Below are positions 34,985 to 43,810 of a stretch of DNA of 61,641 bases, one piece after another. This DNA comes from Spongiactinospora sp. TRM90649. Lineage in GTDB: Bacteria; Actinomycetota; Actinomycetes; Streptosporangiales; Streptosporangiaceae. The stretch lies in NCBI RefSeq assembly GCF_029382225.1, contig NZ_JARLTC010000049.1:1-61641 (forward strand). The letters are read 5' to 3'. Each line of letters starts with the position of its first letter. The first letter of the stretch is position 1. A program made the position numbers and the translations under genes. Under the pieces are notes generated by a model that did no database searches, had not been told where the DNA came from, and saw only the letters and a program-made list of their open reading frames with translations.

Positions 34985-35841
34985 CATCGACTTCTTCGGT
35001 GTGGCCGACCGGGCAGCAGCCGTCGCGGGCGCAGCGGCAGGGCCGGTACGTGCCGGAGTCGATGAAGCATCCGGGAAAGATGCTGCCCGCAATCGCGGCC
35101 AGGGCGGTCGCCGCGTTCACCCGGCCGGGGGACCTGGTGGTCGATCCGATGTGCGGGATCGGCACCACTCTGGTCGAGGCGGTTCACCTGGGCCGGGACG
35201 CGGTGGGGGTGGAGTTCGAGTACGGCTGGGCCGCGCTCGCGGTGGCCAATCTCGCGCTCGCCCGCAGCCAGGACGCGATAGGGACCGGACGGGTGATCGC
35301 CGGTGATGCCCGGCGGATCACCCAGCTCCTGCCGGAGGCGGCCGGGCGGGCGGCGCTGGTGCTGACGTCGCCGCCGTACGGCCCGGCCACACACGGGCAC
35401 GTCCGCTCCACCCGCGACAGCGGCGAGCCGGGCATCCGCAAGTCGAACCACCGCTACTCCCGCGACCGCGCCAACCTGGCCCACCAGAGCCTTCCCGCAC
35501 TGCTGGACGGGTTCGCCGGCATTCTCGCTGGGAGCGCGCGGCTGCTGCGGCCGGACGGGATCGTGGCGGTGACAGTACGGCCCTTCCGGCATCGCGGCGA
35601 GCTGGTCGACCTGCCCGGACACGTCATCGAGGTCGGGCAGCGGGCGGGGCTCGTCCTCGCCGACCGGGTGGTGTGCCTGCTGTGCGGGCTGGGGGACGGC
35701 AGGCTGCTGAACCGGGCCTCGTTCTTCCAGCTGCATGAGGCGCGTAAGGCGTGGGCGCGCGGCATCCCGATCCACGCGGTCGCGCACGAGGACCTGCTGG
35801 TCTTCCGGTGCCCCCCGATGCCCGCGGACGGTGTCGCTTGA
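34981..35841 (+). CDS. DNA methyltransferase (N4-cytosine/N6-adenine type)
   Basis: A 286-residue protein. The SAM-binding motif I is GDLVVDPMCGIGTTLVEAVH (about 42-61) and catalytic motif IV is LVLTSPPYGPATHG (about 127-140). TSPPY is typical of N4-cytosine enzymes, though N6-adenine activity is possible. The MKHPGKMLP sequence precedes motif I as in helper methylases of this group. Carried just before xis and int of the ICE, it may modify element DNA against host restriction on entry. Coupled to the degenerate copy upstream. Confidence 0.85.
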   Translation: MTSTSSVWPTGQQPSRAQRQGRYVPESMKHPGKMLPAIAARAVAAFTRPGDLVVDPMCGIGTTLVEAVHLGRDAVGVEFEYGWAALAVANLALARSQDAIGTGRVIAGDARRITQLLPEAAGRAALVLTSPPYGPATHGHVRSTRDSGEPGIRKSNHRYSRDRANLAHQSLPALLDGFAGILAGSARLLRPDGIVAVTVRPFRHRGELVDLPGHVIEVGQRAGLVLADRVVCLLCGLGDGRLLNRASFFQLHEARKAWARGIPIHAVAHEDLLVFRCPPMPADGVA

Positions 35842-35915
35842 CCTGCGGTACGAAGGCGGGCGTCGATACCACCCCCGCGCGACGGGTTCGTCGATTCCCA
35901 ACCTGGAGGTGATTC

Positions 35916-36134
35916 GTGGCGAAGCACGTTACGGCAGCGGCGGATCTGGACCGCCTTCCGCCGGTACTGGATCTGCTCACGGCCGGGCGGCTGCTCGGTA
36001 TGGGCCGTACCAAGGCCTACCGGTTGGCCCGGTCTGGGGAGTTCCCGTGCCGGGTGCTGCGGATCGGCGGGCGCTATGCCGTACCGGCGCGCGGGGTGCG
36101 ATCACTGCTGGGGTACGACGGGTCGGAAGGATGA
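35916..36134 (+). CDS. xis: Excisionase-like helix-turn-helix protein
   Basis: A 72-residue protein starting at GTG with GGAGGTG upstream. The sequence LDLLTAGRLLGMGRTKAYRL ARSGEFPCRVLRIGGRYAV is the HTH_17 winged fold of excisionases of actinomycete elements. It lies 7 bp before the integrase gene, the usual xis-int order. It should steer recombination to excision. Confidence 0.88.
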   Translation: MAKHVTAAADLDRLPPVLDLLTAGRLLGMGRTKAYRLARSGEFPCRVLRIGGRYAVPARGVRSLLGYDGSEG

Positions 36135-36141
36135 GGGGCCA

Positions 36142-37695
36142 GTGGCCATCTACAAGAATTGTTCCTGCCGCGATGAGGAGAGCGGACGGCGGCTCGGCAA
36201 GAGCTGCCCGAAGCTCCACGGACGCGGGAGCCAGCGCTGGAGCACCACCCACGGGCGGTGGGCCTACCAGCTGGAGCTGCCCCCGCACGCCGACGGGCGA
36301 CGCCGTAACCCGCTGCGGCGCAGCGGGTTCCCCACCCTGGCCGACGCCGAGGCCGAACTCGACCACGCCTGCGGCCTGCTCGCCTTGGACGCCGATCCCG
36401 GGGTCAGGCGGCAGATCACCGAGCTGATGCTGGCCACGCTCAAGGCCACCAGGCAACTGCCGCCGGTGGAGGAGGTACGCCGCAAGGTCCGCACCGGCCA
36501 GGACCTGAACCGGCAGATCACCGTGGGGGAGTGGCTGGGGGAGTTCCTGAAACGCAAGCGGCGCATCGATGAGACCACCCGCCGCCTGTACGCGACGCAC
36601 ATTCGGCTCTACCTGGATCCCTACCTGGGCGGTATCCGGCTGGACCGGTTGCGGGTCTCCGACGTGGCCGGGATGTTCGACGCGATCGAGGAGTTCAACG
36701 ACGTCATCACCGCCGCCCGCGCGAGCGGCGACCCGGAGCAACTGGCGGGGGTGAAGTACCGGCGTCCGGTCGGGGCGCGGACCATGCACAGTATCCGCGC
36801 GACGCTGCGGCACGCCCTCAACATCGCGATCAAGCAGGACCGGCTGCTCGACTTCAACCCCGCCGCCGTGGTCGAGCTGCCGGTGGCCGTACGGCCCAGG
36901 CCGGTGGTGTGGAGCGAGGAACGCGTCACCCAGTGGCACGCCGACCACGCCCGCCACCTCGCTACGCAGGACGGGCGCAGCGCTTTGGCGGCCTACATCT
37001 CCGCGCCGCGCCCGTCGCCGGTGATGGTGTGGACACCGGTCCAGACCTCGGCATTCCTCGACCACGCCCGGAGTCACCGGCTGTTCGCGCTGTTCCGGCT
37101 GATCGCCCTACGTGGCCTGCGGCGGGGTGAGGCGGTCGGGCTGCGCTGGCGGGATGTGAACGCCGCTGCGGGTGTGATCGGCGTGCACTGGCAGATCACC
37201 CAGCTCGGCTGGACCCCGATCCAGGGCAAGCCGAAGACCGACGCCAGCGACCGCACCATCGCGGTGGACGCCGAGACGCTGGCGGCGCTCCAGGCCCACC
37301 GCGCCCGGCAGGCGAGGGAACGGCTGGCGCTGGGGGAGGACTGGATCGACACTGGTTTCGCCTTTACCGACGAACTTGGCCGTCCCCTGCACCCGCAGTA
37401 TGTGACCGATCAGTTCTACCTACTGGTGTACGAGGCGGGCCTGCCGCCGATCCGGCTGCACGACCTGCGCCACGGAGCGGCGTCGCTGATGCTGGCGGCC
37501 GGGGTGGAGTTGAAGGTGGTGCAGGAGACCTTGGGGCATGTGTCTTCGACGTTCACCCGGGACACCTACACCAGTGTCTTCCCCGAGGTGGCCGCGGCCG
37601 CCGCCGAGTCCACTGCGGCACTGGTGAGCAGCAGCAGACGGCCCTCCGGGCCAAGGCGACTGAGAGTGGTATGGCCAGGGCTCACTGGCAGGTAG
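36142..37695 (+). CDS. int: Tyrosine-type site-specific integrase
   Basis: 517 residues from a GTG with AGGGG upstream. An N-terminal Cys-rich AP2-like arm (IYKNCSCRDEESGRRLGKSC) and a core-binding SAM-like domain (about 130-230) precede the catalytic domain. Arg lies in LRGLRRGEAVGLRW (about 324-327), H440-x-x-R443 in HDLRHGAASLML, a late His in ETLGHVS and the nucleophile Tyr476 in RDTYTSVF. All catalytic residues appear present. It should integrate and excise the ICE whose transfer operon lies to its left. The target is usually next to int, but no tRNA is seen there. Confidence 0.93.
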   Translation: MAIYKNCSCRDEESGRRLGKSCPKLHGRGSQRWSTTHGRWAYQLELPPHADGRRRNPLRRSGFPTLADAEAELDHACGLLALDADPGVRRQITELMLATLKATRQLPPVEEVRRKVRTGQDLNRQITVGEWLGEFLKRKRRIDETTRRLYATHIRLYLDPYLGGIRLDRLRVSDVAGMFDAIEEFNDVITAARASGDPEQLAGVKYRRPVGARTMHSIRATLRHALNIAIKQDRLLDFNPAAVVELPVAVRPRPVVWSEERVTQWHADHARHLATQDGRSALAAYISAPRPSPVMVWTPVQTSAFLDHARSHRLFALFRLIALRGLRRGEAVGLRWRDVNAAAGVIGVHWQITQLGWTPIQGKPKTDASDRTIAVDAETLAALQAHRARQARERLALGEDWIDTGFAFTDELGRPLHPQYVTDQFYLLVYEAGLPPIRLHDLRHGAASLMLAAGVELKVVQETLGHVSSTFTRDTYTSVFPEVAAAAAESTAALVSSSRRPSGPRRLRVVWPGLTGR

Positions 37696-37964
37696 CGGTC
37701 TCTCACAATGGCAGATTCAACCAGCAATGCAGCCCGTCCTGAAAAGGTAGCTTTTGTGGAATCAGTCGGGATATTGCCCGGTTTCGGGATTGAAAATGGT
37801 GACCTAATTACCGCGTTCCGCGATGGGTGTTGACCGGGGACGACACCTCAATCTTTGATGGTCTGTGGCCCCGCCAAGATCCTGCAGGTGGGGCTGCGCA
37901 TCACGCGTTGTCGAAGAGCAATGTCTTGGTGCGTCGGATTCGGACCGATCACAGGAGAGGTTTC
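37696..37964. other. Region downstream of int: expected attachment site and STAND promoter
   Basis: About 270 bp. In this kind of element the att site normally lies just after int, but I find no tRNA gene or copy of the tRNA-Lys fragment. The stretch is less GC-rich than its surroundings. AGGAGAGG just before 37965 is the ribosome site of the STAND gene. Confidence 0.4.
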
Positions 37965-40370
37965 ATGCCCCTCGAACCCCGATTTCATCGGGTCGCGGCA
38001 CTGCATCGCCGTTTCGTCAACCGTGAAGGCCCGCGGGCTGTCTTCGAGGAGGAACTCGGCAAGATCGGTCATGGCCCCCGCGTCCTGAACGTCGTCGGAG
38101 TCGGCGGGATCGGCAAGTCGCGCCTGCTGCGCGAGTTCGAGCGGCATGTCAGGAGCGACTTTCTCGTGGCCACGCTGGACCTTCAGGTCCCGGCGCACCG
38201 GCAGCAGGTGGATGCCCTTGCCGTACTGCGGATGCAGCTCGGCGAGCAAGGGGTGCGCTTTGATCGCTACGACATCGCCTATGCGGTGCTGTGGCAGCGC
38301 CTGCATCCACACCTCGGGCTGAGCCGGCGCGACCTGCCCTTCGTCGAGCACAGCGAGGTACTGAGCGAGATACTTGACGGCGTCGCGAGCGTCCCGGTGT
38401 TCGCCACCGCGGTGGGGCTGGTCAAGCTCATGGATCGTGGCGTCGGCGCGAAGAGACGGCGTCGCCACCTCCGCACCGACGGCACCTTGGCCCAACTCGA
38501 CCAGTTGCCGGGGGCCGACCTGGTGGACGCGGTCACGTACCTCTTCGCGGAAGACCTCCGGATCGGCTGCAAGGACACCCCCTACCTGGTCGTGGTGGAC
38601 GCGTACGAGGCACTTGGCCTGCCGAGCGCCGATACCTGGCTGCGTGACCTGGTGGGGCAGCTGGACCGTGGTCTCACGGTGATAGCAAGCAGGGAACCCG
38701 TGGCCTGGCACCAAGTCGACGCGGATTGGGAGGAGGTGATCCGCGTTCTTCCGTTGGAGGGGCTTCCGATGGAGTCCCGGATGGAACTGCTGGCAGACGG
38801 CGGAGTCAGTGACCCGCAACTCCAGGAGGTCATCGCGAACGCCAGCGTGGGCGTCCCGTTCTACTTGCATCTCGCGGTCGACAGCGAGGGCAAGGGACGC
38901 GTCGTTTCACAGGACGAGATCATGCAGCGCTTCCTGCAGCATGTGGACCCAGACGAGCGTCGTTACCTTGACCTGCTCAGCGCCTCGCGGACTTTCGACT
39001 TCGAACTGTTCACCCGGCTCGCACAGGCTTTCCACCTGCCCGCCAGCCGACTCGCCTGGGAACGGCTGGTGGCCTATTCGTTCGTCTACCCGGCGTCGGA
39101 CGAGCGTTTCCAACTGCACCAGCTCATGGCCAATTCCCTGTGCGTACGGCTCTCGTCCGCCATCGCTCGCGACACCCACAGCATGCTGCACGAACTGTGG
39201 AGGGACCGCGCCGAGAAGGACAACGCCACAGATGCCCTGTGCGAAGCGGTGTACCACGGACTCCACGCCGAGATGCTGTCCAGCGACCGGCTCCTGGAGT
39301 ACGCCGACCGGATCACCGCATCTGGAGGGTCGCAGGGAATGGCCGTGCTCGTCTCCGATCTGACCGAGTATCTCGGCGGTCACAAGTCCGACGAGACTCT
39401 GGAGCAGACCGCTCGTTGTCTTGCCGCAGAGTCGGCCGTCCTGCTGGGCGACACCAGCAGGATCAACGATCTCACGCCTGCGGGCTCGTGGTCGCTGGCG
39501 ACCATGGCCGGTGCGCGTCTAGCGGTCGCCGCAGGTCACGGGCGCCGTATCGCCGGCGACACGTCCGAAGCCCTGACCATCTACGCCAGCGTGTGGGAGG
39601 GCCGCCAAGGACCGGAACGGCACCCTGCGGGGCTGTGGAGCGCGGATCTGCATATGGCGCAGGGGAGGTTCGGGGCTGCGATCCGTCTGGCGAACGAGCT
39701 TGCCGCCACATGTCCGGCGGATGCCTATGTCCTCAGGGGCGATCTCGCTCGCCTGTTGTATCTCGCCGCACGTTTCAGCTACGACTTCCAGCATGCTGAT
39801 CAGTACCTCCGTGAGGCGGAGATCTGTTACCAGCAGGCTGGGACGATCGTGGGCGCGGCACTGATCAAGACGAACAGGGCCGAACTGCTCGCCTGGACGG
39901 ATCCGTTCTCCGCGATCGACGTCTCGCTCGATGCCGTGGCCGCCAATGCCGATCTGGGAGCCCTGCACGAGGTGGGCAAGGCCTACACCGCCATGGGGCA
40001 CGCACACCTGGCCATCGGGCGGTTCGAGGAAGCGGAGAGCTCCCTTGATCAAGGGTGCCGGGCTCTGGAGAAGGCGGGGTACCGCTCCGGTCGGGCGAGA
40101 GCCGAGCTGGTCAAGGCCACCCTCCACGCACGGCGGGGCCATGCGGATGAGGCGGAGGCATCGGTGTCCTGGGCCGTCGACGAACTGGTCAAGGTCGAGG
40201 TCTACCCGACCCTTCTGATGGTGGCGGCGCACCTCCTCGGTGCGCTCGGCCGTACCGATGACAAGGTCAGCCGGGCGGCTGAGGAGGCGAGAACCAGGAT
40301 AGAAGCGTTGGACTCGTTGGACGCGCTCGAAGCGCGATTGCAGTACCACCTGCGAGGGCTGTTGGCATGA
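37965..40370 (+). CDS. STAND-type NTPase with helical/TPR repeats
   Basis: 801 residues from an ATG with AGGAGAGG 4 bases upstream. Walker A is VVGVGGIGKSRLLREFERHV (residues 43-62), Walker B YLVVVDAYEALGL (about 206-218), and ASREPVAWH may be sensor 1. A winged-helix-like part around 340-400 is followed by a long helical-repeat C-terminus (about 450-800) with TPR-like sequence such as AYTAMGHAHLAIGRFEEAES. This is the architecture of STAND signalling ATPases, several of which sense phage proteins. Translationally coupled to a kinase-fold gene. What it senses is unknown. Confidence 0.8.
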   Translation: MPLEPRFHRVAALHRRFVNREGPRAVFEEELGKIGHGPRVLNVVGVGGIGKSRLLREFERHVRSDFLVATLDLQVPAHRQQVDALAVLRMQLGEQGVRFDRYDIAYAVLWQRLHPHLGLSRRDLPFVEHSEVLSEILDGVASVPVFATAVGLVKLMDRGVGAKRRRRHLRTDGTLAQLDQLPGADLVDAVTYLFAEDLRIGCKDTPYLVVVDAYEALGLPSADTWLRDLVGQLDRGLTVIASREPVAWHQVDADWEEVIRVLPLEGLPMESRMELLADGGVSDPQLQEVIANASVGVPFYLHLAVDSEGKGRVVSQDEIMQRFLQHVDPDERRYLDLLSASRTFDFELFTRLAQAFHLPASRLAWERLVAYSFVYPASDERFQLHQLMANSLCVRLSSAIARDTHSMLHELWRDRAEKDNATDALCEAVYHGLHAEMLSSDRLLEYADRITASGGSQGMAVLVSDLTEYLGGHKSDETLEQTARCLAAESAVLLGDTSRINDLTPAGSWSLATMAGARLAVAAGHGRRIAGDTSEALTIYASVWEGRQGPERHPAGLWSADLHMAQGRFGAAIRLANELAATCPADAYVLRGDLARLLYLAARFSYDFQHADQYLREAEICYQQAGTIVGAALIKTNRAELLAWTDPFSAIDVSLDAVAANADLGALHEVGKAYTAMGHAHLAIGRFEEAESSLDQGCRALEKAGYRSGRARAELVKATLHARRGHADEAEASVSWAVDELVKVEVYPTLLMVAAHLLGALGRTDDKVSRAAEEARTRIEALDSLDALEARLQYHLRGLLA

Positions 40371-41368
40371 ACGATCTTTACGAAGCGGCCCTCCAGTCTC
40401 GCGGAGGCTCCAGCGGTTTCTACAACGACAACGTGCGAGTGGACACGGAAACCGGGCCCGTCGTCGTCCGTATCCCCATAGCCGGTGCCGACTCGATGGA
40501 CCTTCGCCTCTGGCCCGAACAAGAGGTCCTGGCCACGCTTACTGCCCACGTAAGCCATGCGCCGCGGTTGCTGCACGTATCGCAGGATCCGCGCTTCCAG
40601 GTACATGAGTTCATCGCCGGTGACCTCATCGCGGACATCGCGCCTCGCGGGCGGCGCCTTCCGCCGGTTGTGGTGCATGACGTGGTGGAGCTGTTCGTTC
40701 AGCTCACGAGCGTTCCGCTGGCGGAACTGCCCGAGCTTCCACCATCGTGGCCGGAGGATGGGGACACGGTTGGTTTCGCGAGCCTCCTGTCCGGCATCAC
40801 GCGACAGGTCTATACGACTTTTGGGGACGAGTACCGATCGCTCTTCTCGGCACTCGGCATTCCCGACGATCCGCTCGCCTCCGTCCTCGCACGCTGGCCC
40901 GATCTGACCCCACGGCCGTTCGGGCTTATCCACACTGACGTTCACCGCAAGAACATGATCCTCAGCGACGGGCGTGTCGTCTTCCTTGATTGGGAGCTCG
41001 CTTTATGGGGCGATCCTGTCTACGAGCTGGCCGTTCATTTCCACAAGATGGCGTACCAGGAGGACGAGCACGCAGCCGTACTTGGCGGATGGCTGGATGG
41101 AATGCCATCACGGTCCACCGAGGGCTGGAAGGACGATCTCGACATCTACCTCGCGCATGAGCGGGTAAAGTCATCCATTGTCGACACCGTCCGCTACACG
41201 CAGCTGATCAGGGCCGAAACCCTCGACGAAGCAGAGGAAGCGCATCTGATCCGCAAGTTGGTCGCCAAACTTCATGCTGCGGGGAGGGTCTGGCAGCATG
41301 ACGCCTTGATCACGGAGGCACAGGTAGCTGCCCTCCTGCGCGAAGGAGATCCCGCCCAGCCGGACTGA
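40367..41368 (+). CDS. Aminoglycoside-phosphotransferase-fold kinase
   Basis: A 333-residue protein whose ATG overlaps the STAND stop (ATGA). It has the APH/choline kinase fold: VVVRIPIAG as the nucleotide-binding strand, the catalytic loop GLIHTDVHRKNMILSD (about 186-201; Asp190 and Asn195) and the metal Asp in VVFLDWELALWGDP (about 203-216). A similar kinase with the same plan is present as a pseudogene at 53.3 kb. The substrate is unknown. Coupling to a STAND ATPase suggests an effector or regulatory role rather than drug resistance; this is inference. Confidence 0.82.
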   Translation: MNDLYEAALQSRGGSSGFYNDNVRVDTETGPVVVRIPIAGADSMDLRLWPEQEVLATLTAHVSHAPRLLHVSQDPRFQVHEFIAGDLIADIAPRGRRLPPVVVHDVVELFVQLTSVPLAELPELPPSWPEDGDTVGFASLLSGITRQVYTTFGDEYRSLFSALGIPDDPLASVLARWPDLTPRPFGLIHTDVHRKNMILSDGRVVFLDWELALWGDPVYELAVHFHKMAYQEDEHAAVLGGWLDGMPSRSTEGWKDDLDIYLAHERVKSSIVDTVRYTQLIRAETLDEAEEAHLIRKLVAKLHAAGRVWQHDALITEAQVAALLREGDPAQPD

Positions 41369-41388
41369 CCTGGCGAGCAGGAATGCGC

Positions 41389-41607
41389 TTACTGCAGCTT
41401 CGGCGCGTGAGTGCCATCCTTGATGCCGTCGACGAATGCTCTCCACTCGGAAGGCGCGAAGCGCAGTATCGGTCCGCCGGAGTCCTTGCTGTCGCGCACG
41501 GCCCGGCCTCCCTCGGGCAACGTCGCGATCTCGACGCAGTCAGAGCTGTTGGCTCCGCTGTACGAGCTTTTACGCCAGGTGAGTTCCTCGGACTGGGTAA
41601 GGTCCAT
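41389..41607 (-). CDS. DUF397 protein
   Basis: A 72-residue DUF397 protein: LTWRKSSYSGANSSDCVEIA, GRAVRDSKDSGGPILRFAPS, then EWRAFVDGIKDG. It pairs with the DUF5753 regulator upstream with an 11-bp gap. The DNA across the junction (ATAGAGGCGAGA..., GGACCTTACCCA) almost repeats that of the 10.57-kb cassette. Confidence 0.88.
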   Translation of the reverse strand: MDLTQSEELTWRKSSYSGANSSDCVEIATLPEGGRAVRDSKDSGGPILRFAPSEWRAFVDGIKDGTHAPKLQ

Positions 41608-41618
41608 GACTCTCGCCT

Positions 41619-42467
41619 CTATTGAAGTTGTTCCGCCAAACCGGCCAGATACGCCAGCGACGCATCTGCGCTCAGCGCTGATGCGCGAACGTGATCATAT
41701 GCCAGCACATAGGTTCTGACTTCCTCGGGTTTCTCCAGGTACAGATCCCCTGTGATCATGCCGATGTTCACGATACTCGGATCGTCCGGCGTAGCGAACT
41801 CCAGGATCGTGAACGAGTTCTCGGCGGCAGCGTGGGCGCCGACCGTGTGCGGTATCACCTGAACGCCGATGTTCGGGCGTTCGGCCATCTTGGCGATGTG
41901 CAGTAGCTGCTGTCGCATGACGGCCACGCCTCCCACATGCTTGGTGAGTGCAGCCTCGTCAATGACGGCCCAGAGGATGGGCGGCTTCTTACCTTCAAGG
42001 ATCTGCTGGCGCGCCATCCGGGCCTCGACGCGACGGCTGATCGTCTCCTCGCGCACGACCTGGCCACCGCGAAAGACGGCAGCGGCGTAGTCGGCGGTCT
42101 GCAGCAGGCCGGGGACCAGGAGCGCCTGGAAGGTGAGAATCTTCGCCGCCTCCGCTTCGAACTCGGGGACCGAGCCGAGCTCGAACACATCCTTGTACTC
42201 CTCCCACCAGCCGCGCTGCCGGGCTTCACGAGCGAGCGTGATCACCGCCTCGCGCTGGGCCTTGTCAGTCACGCCGTAGACGTCGAGAAGATCGCGCACG
42301 TCCCGGACGCTCGGGAGCTTCCACTCATTGCGCTCCATCCTGGTCAGCTTGGACGCGGTCCACTCCAGGCGGCGGGCGACCTCGTCGGCGTGGAAGCCGG
42401 CGGACTGCCGGAGCTGGCGCAGGAGCGATGAGAGACGGCGTCGGCGCACCGTCGGGCTGTAGGTCAC
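41619..42467 (-). CDS. XRE regulator with DUF5753 (Scr1 family)
   Basis: 282 residues from a GTG with AAGGAGG 6 bases upstream; the longer open frame starts in untranslated DNA. Cro/CI helix-turn-helix (about 10-65, HADEVARRLEWTASKLTRME), then DUF5753 with LVPGLLQTADYAAAVFRGGQ. It is a close paralogue of the 9694 protein: both begin YSPTVRRRRLS and share WWEEYKD and HVGG. Regulator of its own operon and perhaps of neighbouring genes. Confidence 0.88.
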   Translation of the reverse strand: MTYSPTVRRRRLSSLLRQLRQSAGFHADEVARRLEWTASKLTRMERNEWKLPSVRDVRDLLDVYGVTDKAQREAVITLAREARQRGWWEEYKDVFELGSVPEFEAEAAKILTFQALLVPGLLQTADYAAAVFRGGQVVREETISRRVEARMARQQILEGKKPPILWAVIDEAALTKHVGGVAVMRQQLLHIAKMAERPNIGVQVIPHTVGAHAAAENSFTILEFATPDDPSIVNIGMITGDLYLEKPEEVRTYVLAYDHVRASALSADASLAYLAGLAEQLQ

Positions 42468-42818
42468 CAATGACCTCCTTGGGGGAAAGATGGCATTTGA
42501 ATGACTTTGTATTGCGCTTCTTTGCTTGCTTAAGCGTTTGTCTTGCAAATTCGCTCTGCGAGGGCAAGTATGAACCTAGCACTCGCCGGTCGCTGACAGT
42601 GAGTGTGCGATGACTGATAGTGGCACAAGCTGGCGTGCCATCCGCTCCCGAAGCCGGGAGGAGATGGAGTGATCGAGCGAAGGACGTCACCTCGGTCACG
42701 CTGCGCCCTGTATGCGCTGCGATGTTCGCGGACGCTGTGAAAACAAGATGGCCCCAGGCGCGGGCGGCCACCCGGCCTGGGGCTGGATCAGGAACTAGGA
42801 AGGGAGTTTCTGACCTCG
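42468..42818. promoter_or_regulatory. AT-rich divergent regulatory region
   Basis: About 350 bp between the XRE gene and the plus-strand ATP-binding gene, clearly AT-richer than its surroundings at 42.48-42.57 kb. It contains GCTTGCTTAAGC at 42524-42535, identical to the 12-mer at 4351-4362. It probably holds promoters for both directions and an operator. Confidence 0.45.
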
Positions 42819-43475
42819 ATGACCGCCAGTATGCCCCTTCGGGCCGCGCCCGATGAAGTGCTGTTTCGCACCGGCTTCCTCACCGGCATCCTGTACGGCG
42901 ACGCCGTACCCGACCGCCGTGCGGCCATTATCAAGGCCGCTGAACAGGCCGGCCTCGACCGCGAGGCGACCCCCGTCGATCTACGGGCGGTCCTCGGCCT
43001 GAACTCTCAGGACACCCACGAGGACCTCCGCGCGCTCCTCGCCCGGATCACTGCTGTCGTCGGCACTGACCCTCGTCCAGACCGCATCATGACCAAGGAA
43101 GCGCACTACGCCGTTCCTCATGACGACCGAGCCGTCGGTGAAGCGCGCCGATTCACCACTCGCATCCTGACCGCCTGGGAAGTGCATGACGAGGCGATCT
43201 ACGACGTGACCCTCCTGGTCAGCGAACTTGTTACCAACGCAGTGCGGTATGGCAAGGCCCCTATCACCCTCACCCTTCACTACATCGGCAATCTGGTTCG
43301 CGTTGAGGTGACCGACAATCACCCTCATTTCCCGTCCCCTAACGTCGGGCCGCCCGACGTGGATGAGGAGCATGGCCGCGGACTACACCTGGTCGCCAAG
43401 CTCGCCGACACCTGGGGCTTTGACCCCGCCCCGAGTGGCAAGACCGCATGGTGCACCAAACGCACTGTCTCGTGA
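42819..43475 (+). CDS. ATP-binding anti-sigma-like regulator (HATPase_c_2)
   Basis: A 218-residue protein. The C-terminal 120 residues are a GHKL ATPase: LLVSELVTNAVRYGKAPITL as N box, VEVTDNHPHFP as G1, and EEHGRGLHLVAKLADTWGFD as G2. The N-terminal 90 residues (TGFLTGILYGDAVPDRRAAI and so on) are an extra helical domain absent from the other two HATPase proteins in the window. Likely binds and inhibits a sigma or anti-anti-sigma factor. Confidence 0.83.
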   Translation: MTASMPLRAAPDEVLFRTGFLTGILYGDAVPDRRAAIIKAAEQAGLDREATPVDLRAVLGLNSQDTHEDLRALLARITAVVGTDPRPDRIMTKEAHYAVPHDDRAVGEARRFTTRILTAWEVHDEAIYDVTLLVSELVTNAVRYGKAPITLTLHYIGNLVRVEVTDNHPHFPSPNVGPPDVDEEHGRGLHLVAKLADTWGFDPAPSGKTAWCTKRTVS

Positions 43476-43603
43476 CCTCTCGACCTCCGCACGTGGCATC
43501 GCTCTTGTGATCACCCTTGTGGGGCTTCCGCTCCGAGAAATGATCAGCAATCATCGAGTTGAGTGGCGCAATCATGCGAAACTCCGTACCCAGGGAGGGT
43601 GTC

Positions 43604-43810
43604 ATGCGGCTAACGTTCTTGGGCAAGACCGGCGGATCGAACGAGGGCAACTGTCCTGCGCTCTACCGCACCGACCGAGGGACATACGTCGTACAGGGGA
43701 AGAAAGTGACCGACGCCGAGGCGCTCGCCGGTGTGCGCGACCTCGCCGCCGACGAGACGGTCGTAGAGATCCCCGCCGACGTCCTCCGGCACGCACGGGA
43801 GGAGCGGTGA
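43604..43810 (+). CDS. Hypothetical small protein, DUF6879 partner
   Basis: 68 residues from an ATG with GGAGGG upstream. A compact beta-rich sequence: MRLTFLGKTGGSNEGNCPAL, YRTDRGTYVVQGKKV and VEIPADVLRHA. It is the usual companion encoded before DUF6879 and XRE/DUF5753 genes in actinomycetes. Its stop overlaps the next GTG (GTGA). Function unknown. Confidence 0.72.
   Translation: MRLTFLGKTGGSNEGNCPALYRTDRGTYVVQGKKVTDAEALAGVRDLAADETVVEIPADVLRHAREER

Noticed and set aside
36142..37964. A tRNA gene or a copy of the tRNA-Lys fragment near the integrase
   Set aside because: I searched both strands for T-arm and acceptor sequences and found none, so the integrase target stays unassigned.
40367..41368. 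Aminoglycoside resistance gene
   Set aside because: The fold and catalytic loop fit APH, but coupling to a STAND ATPase and lack of resemblance to a named resistance enzyme do not support a drug-resistance call.
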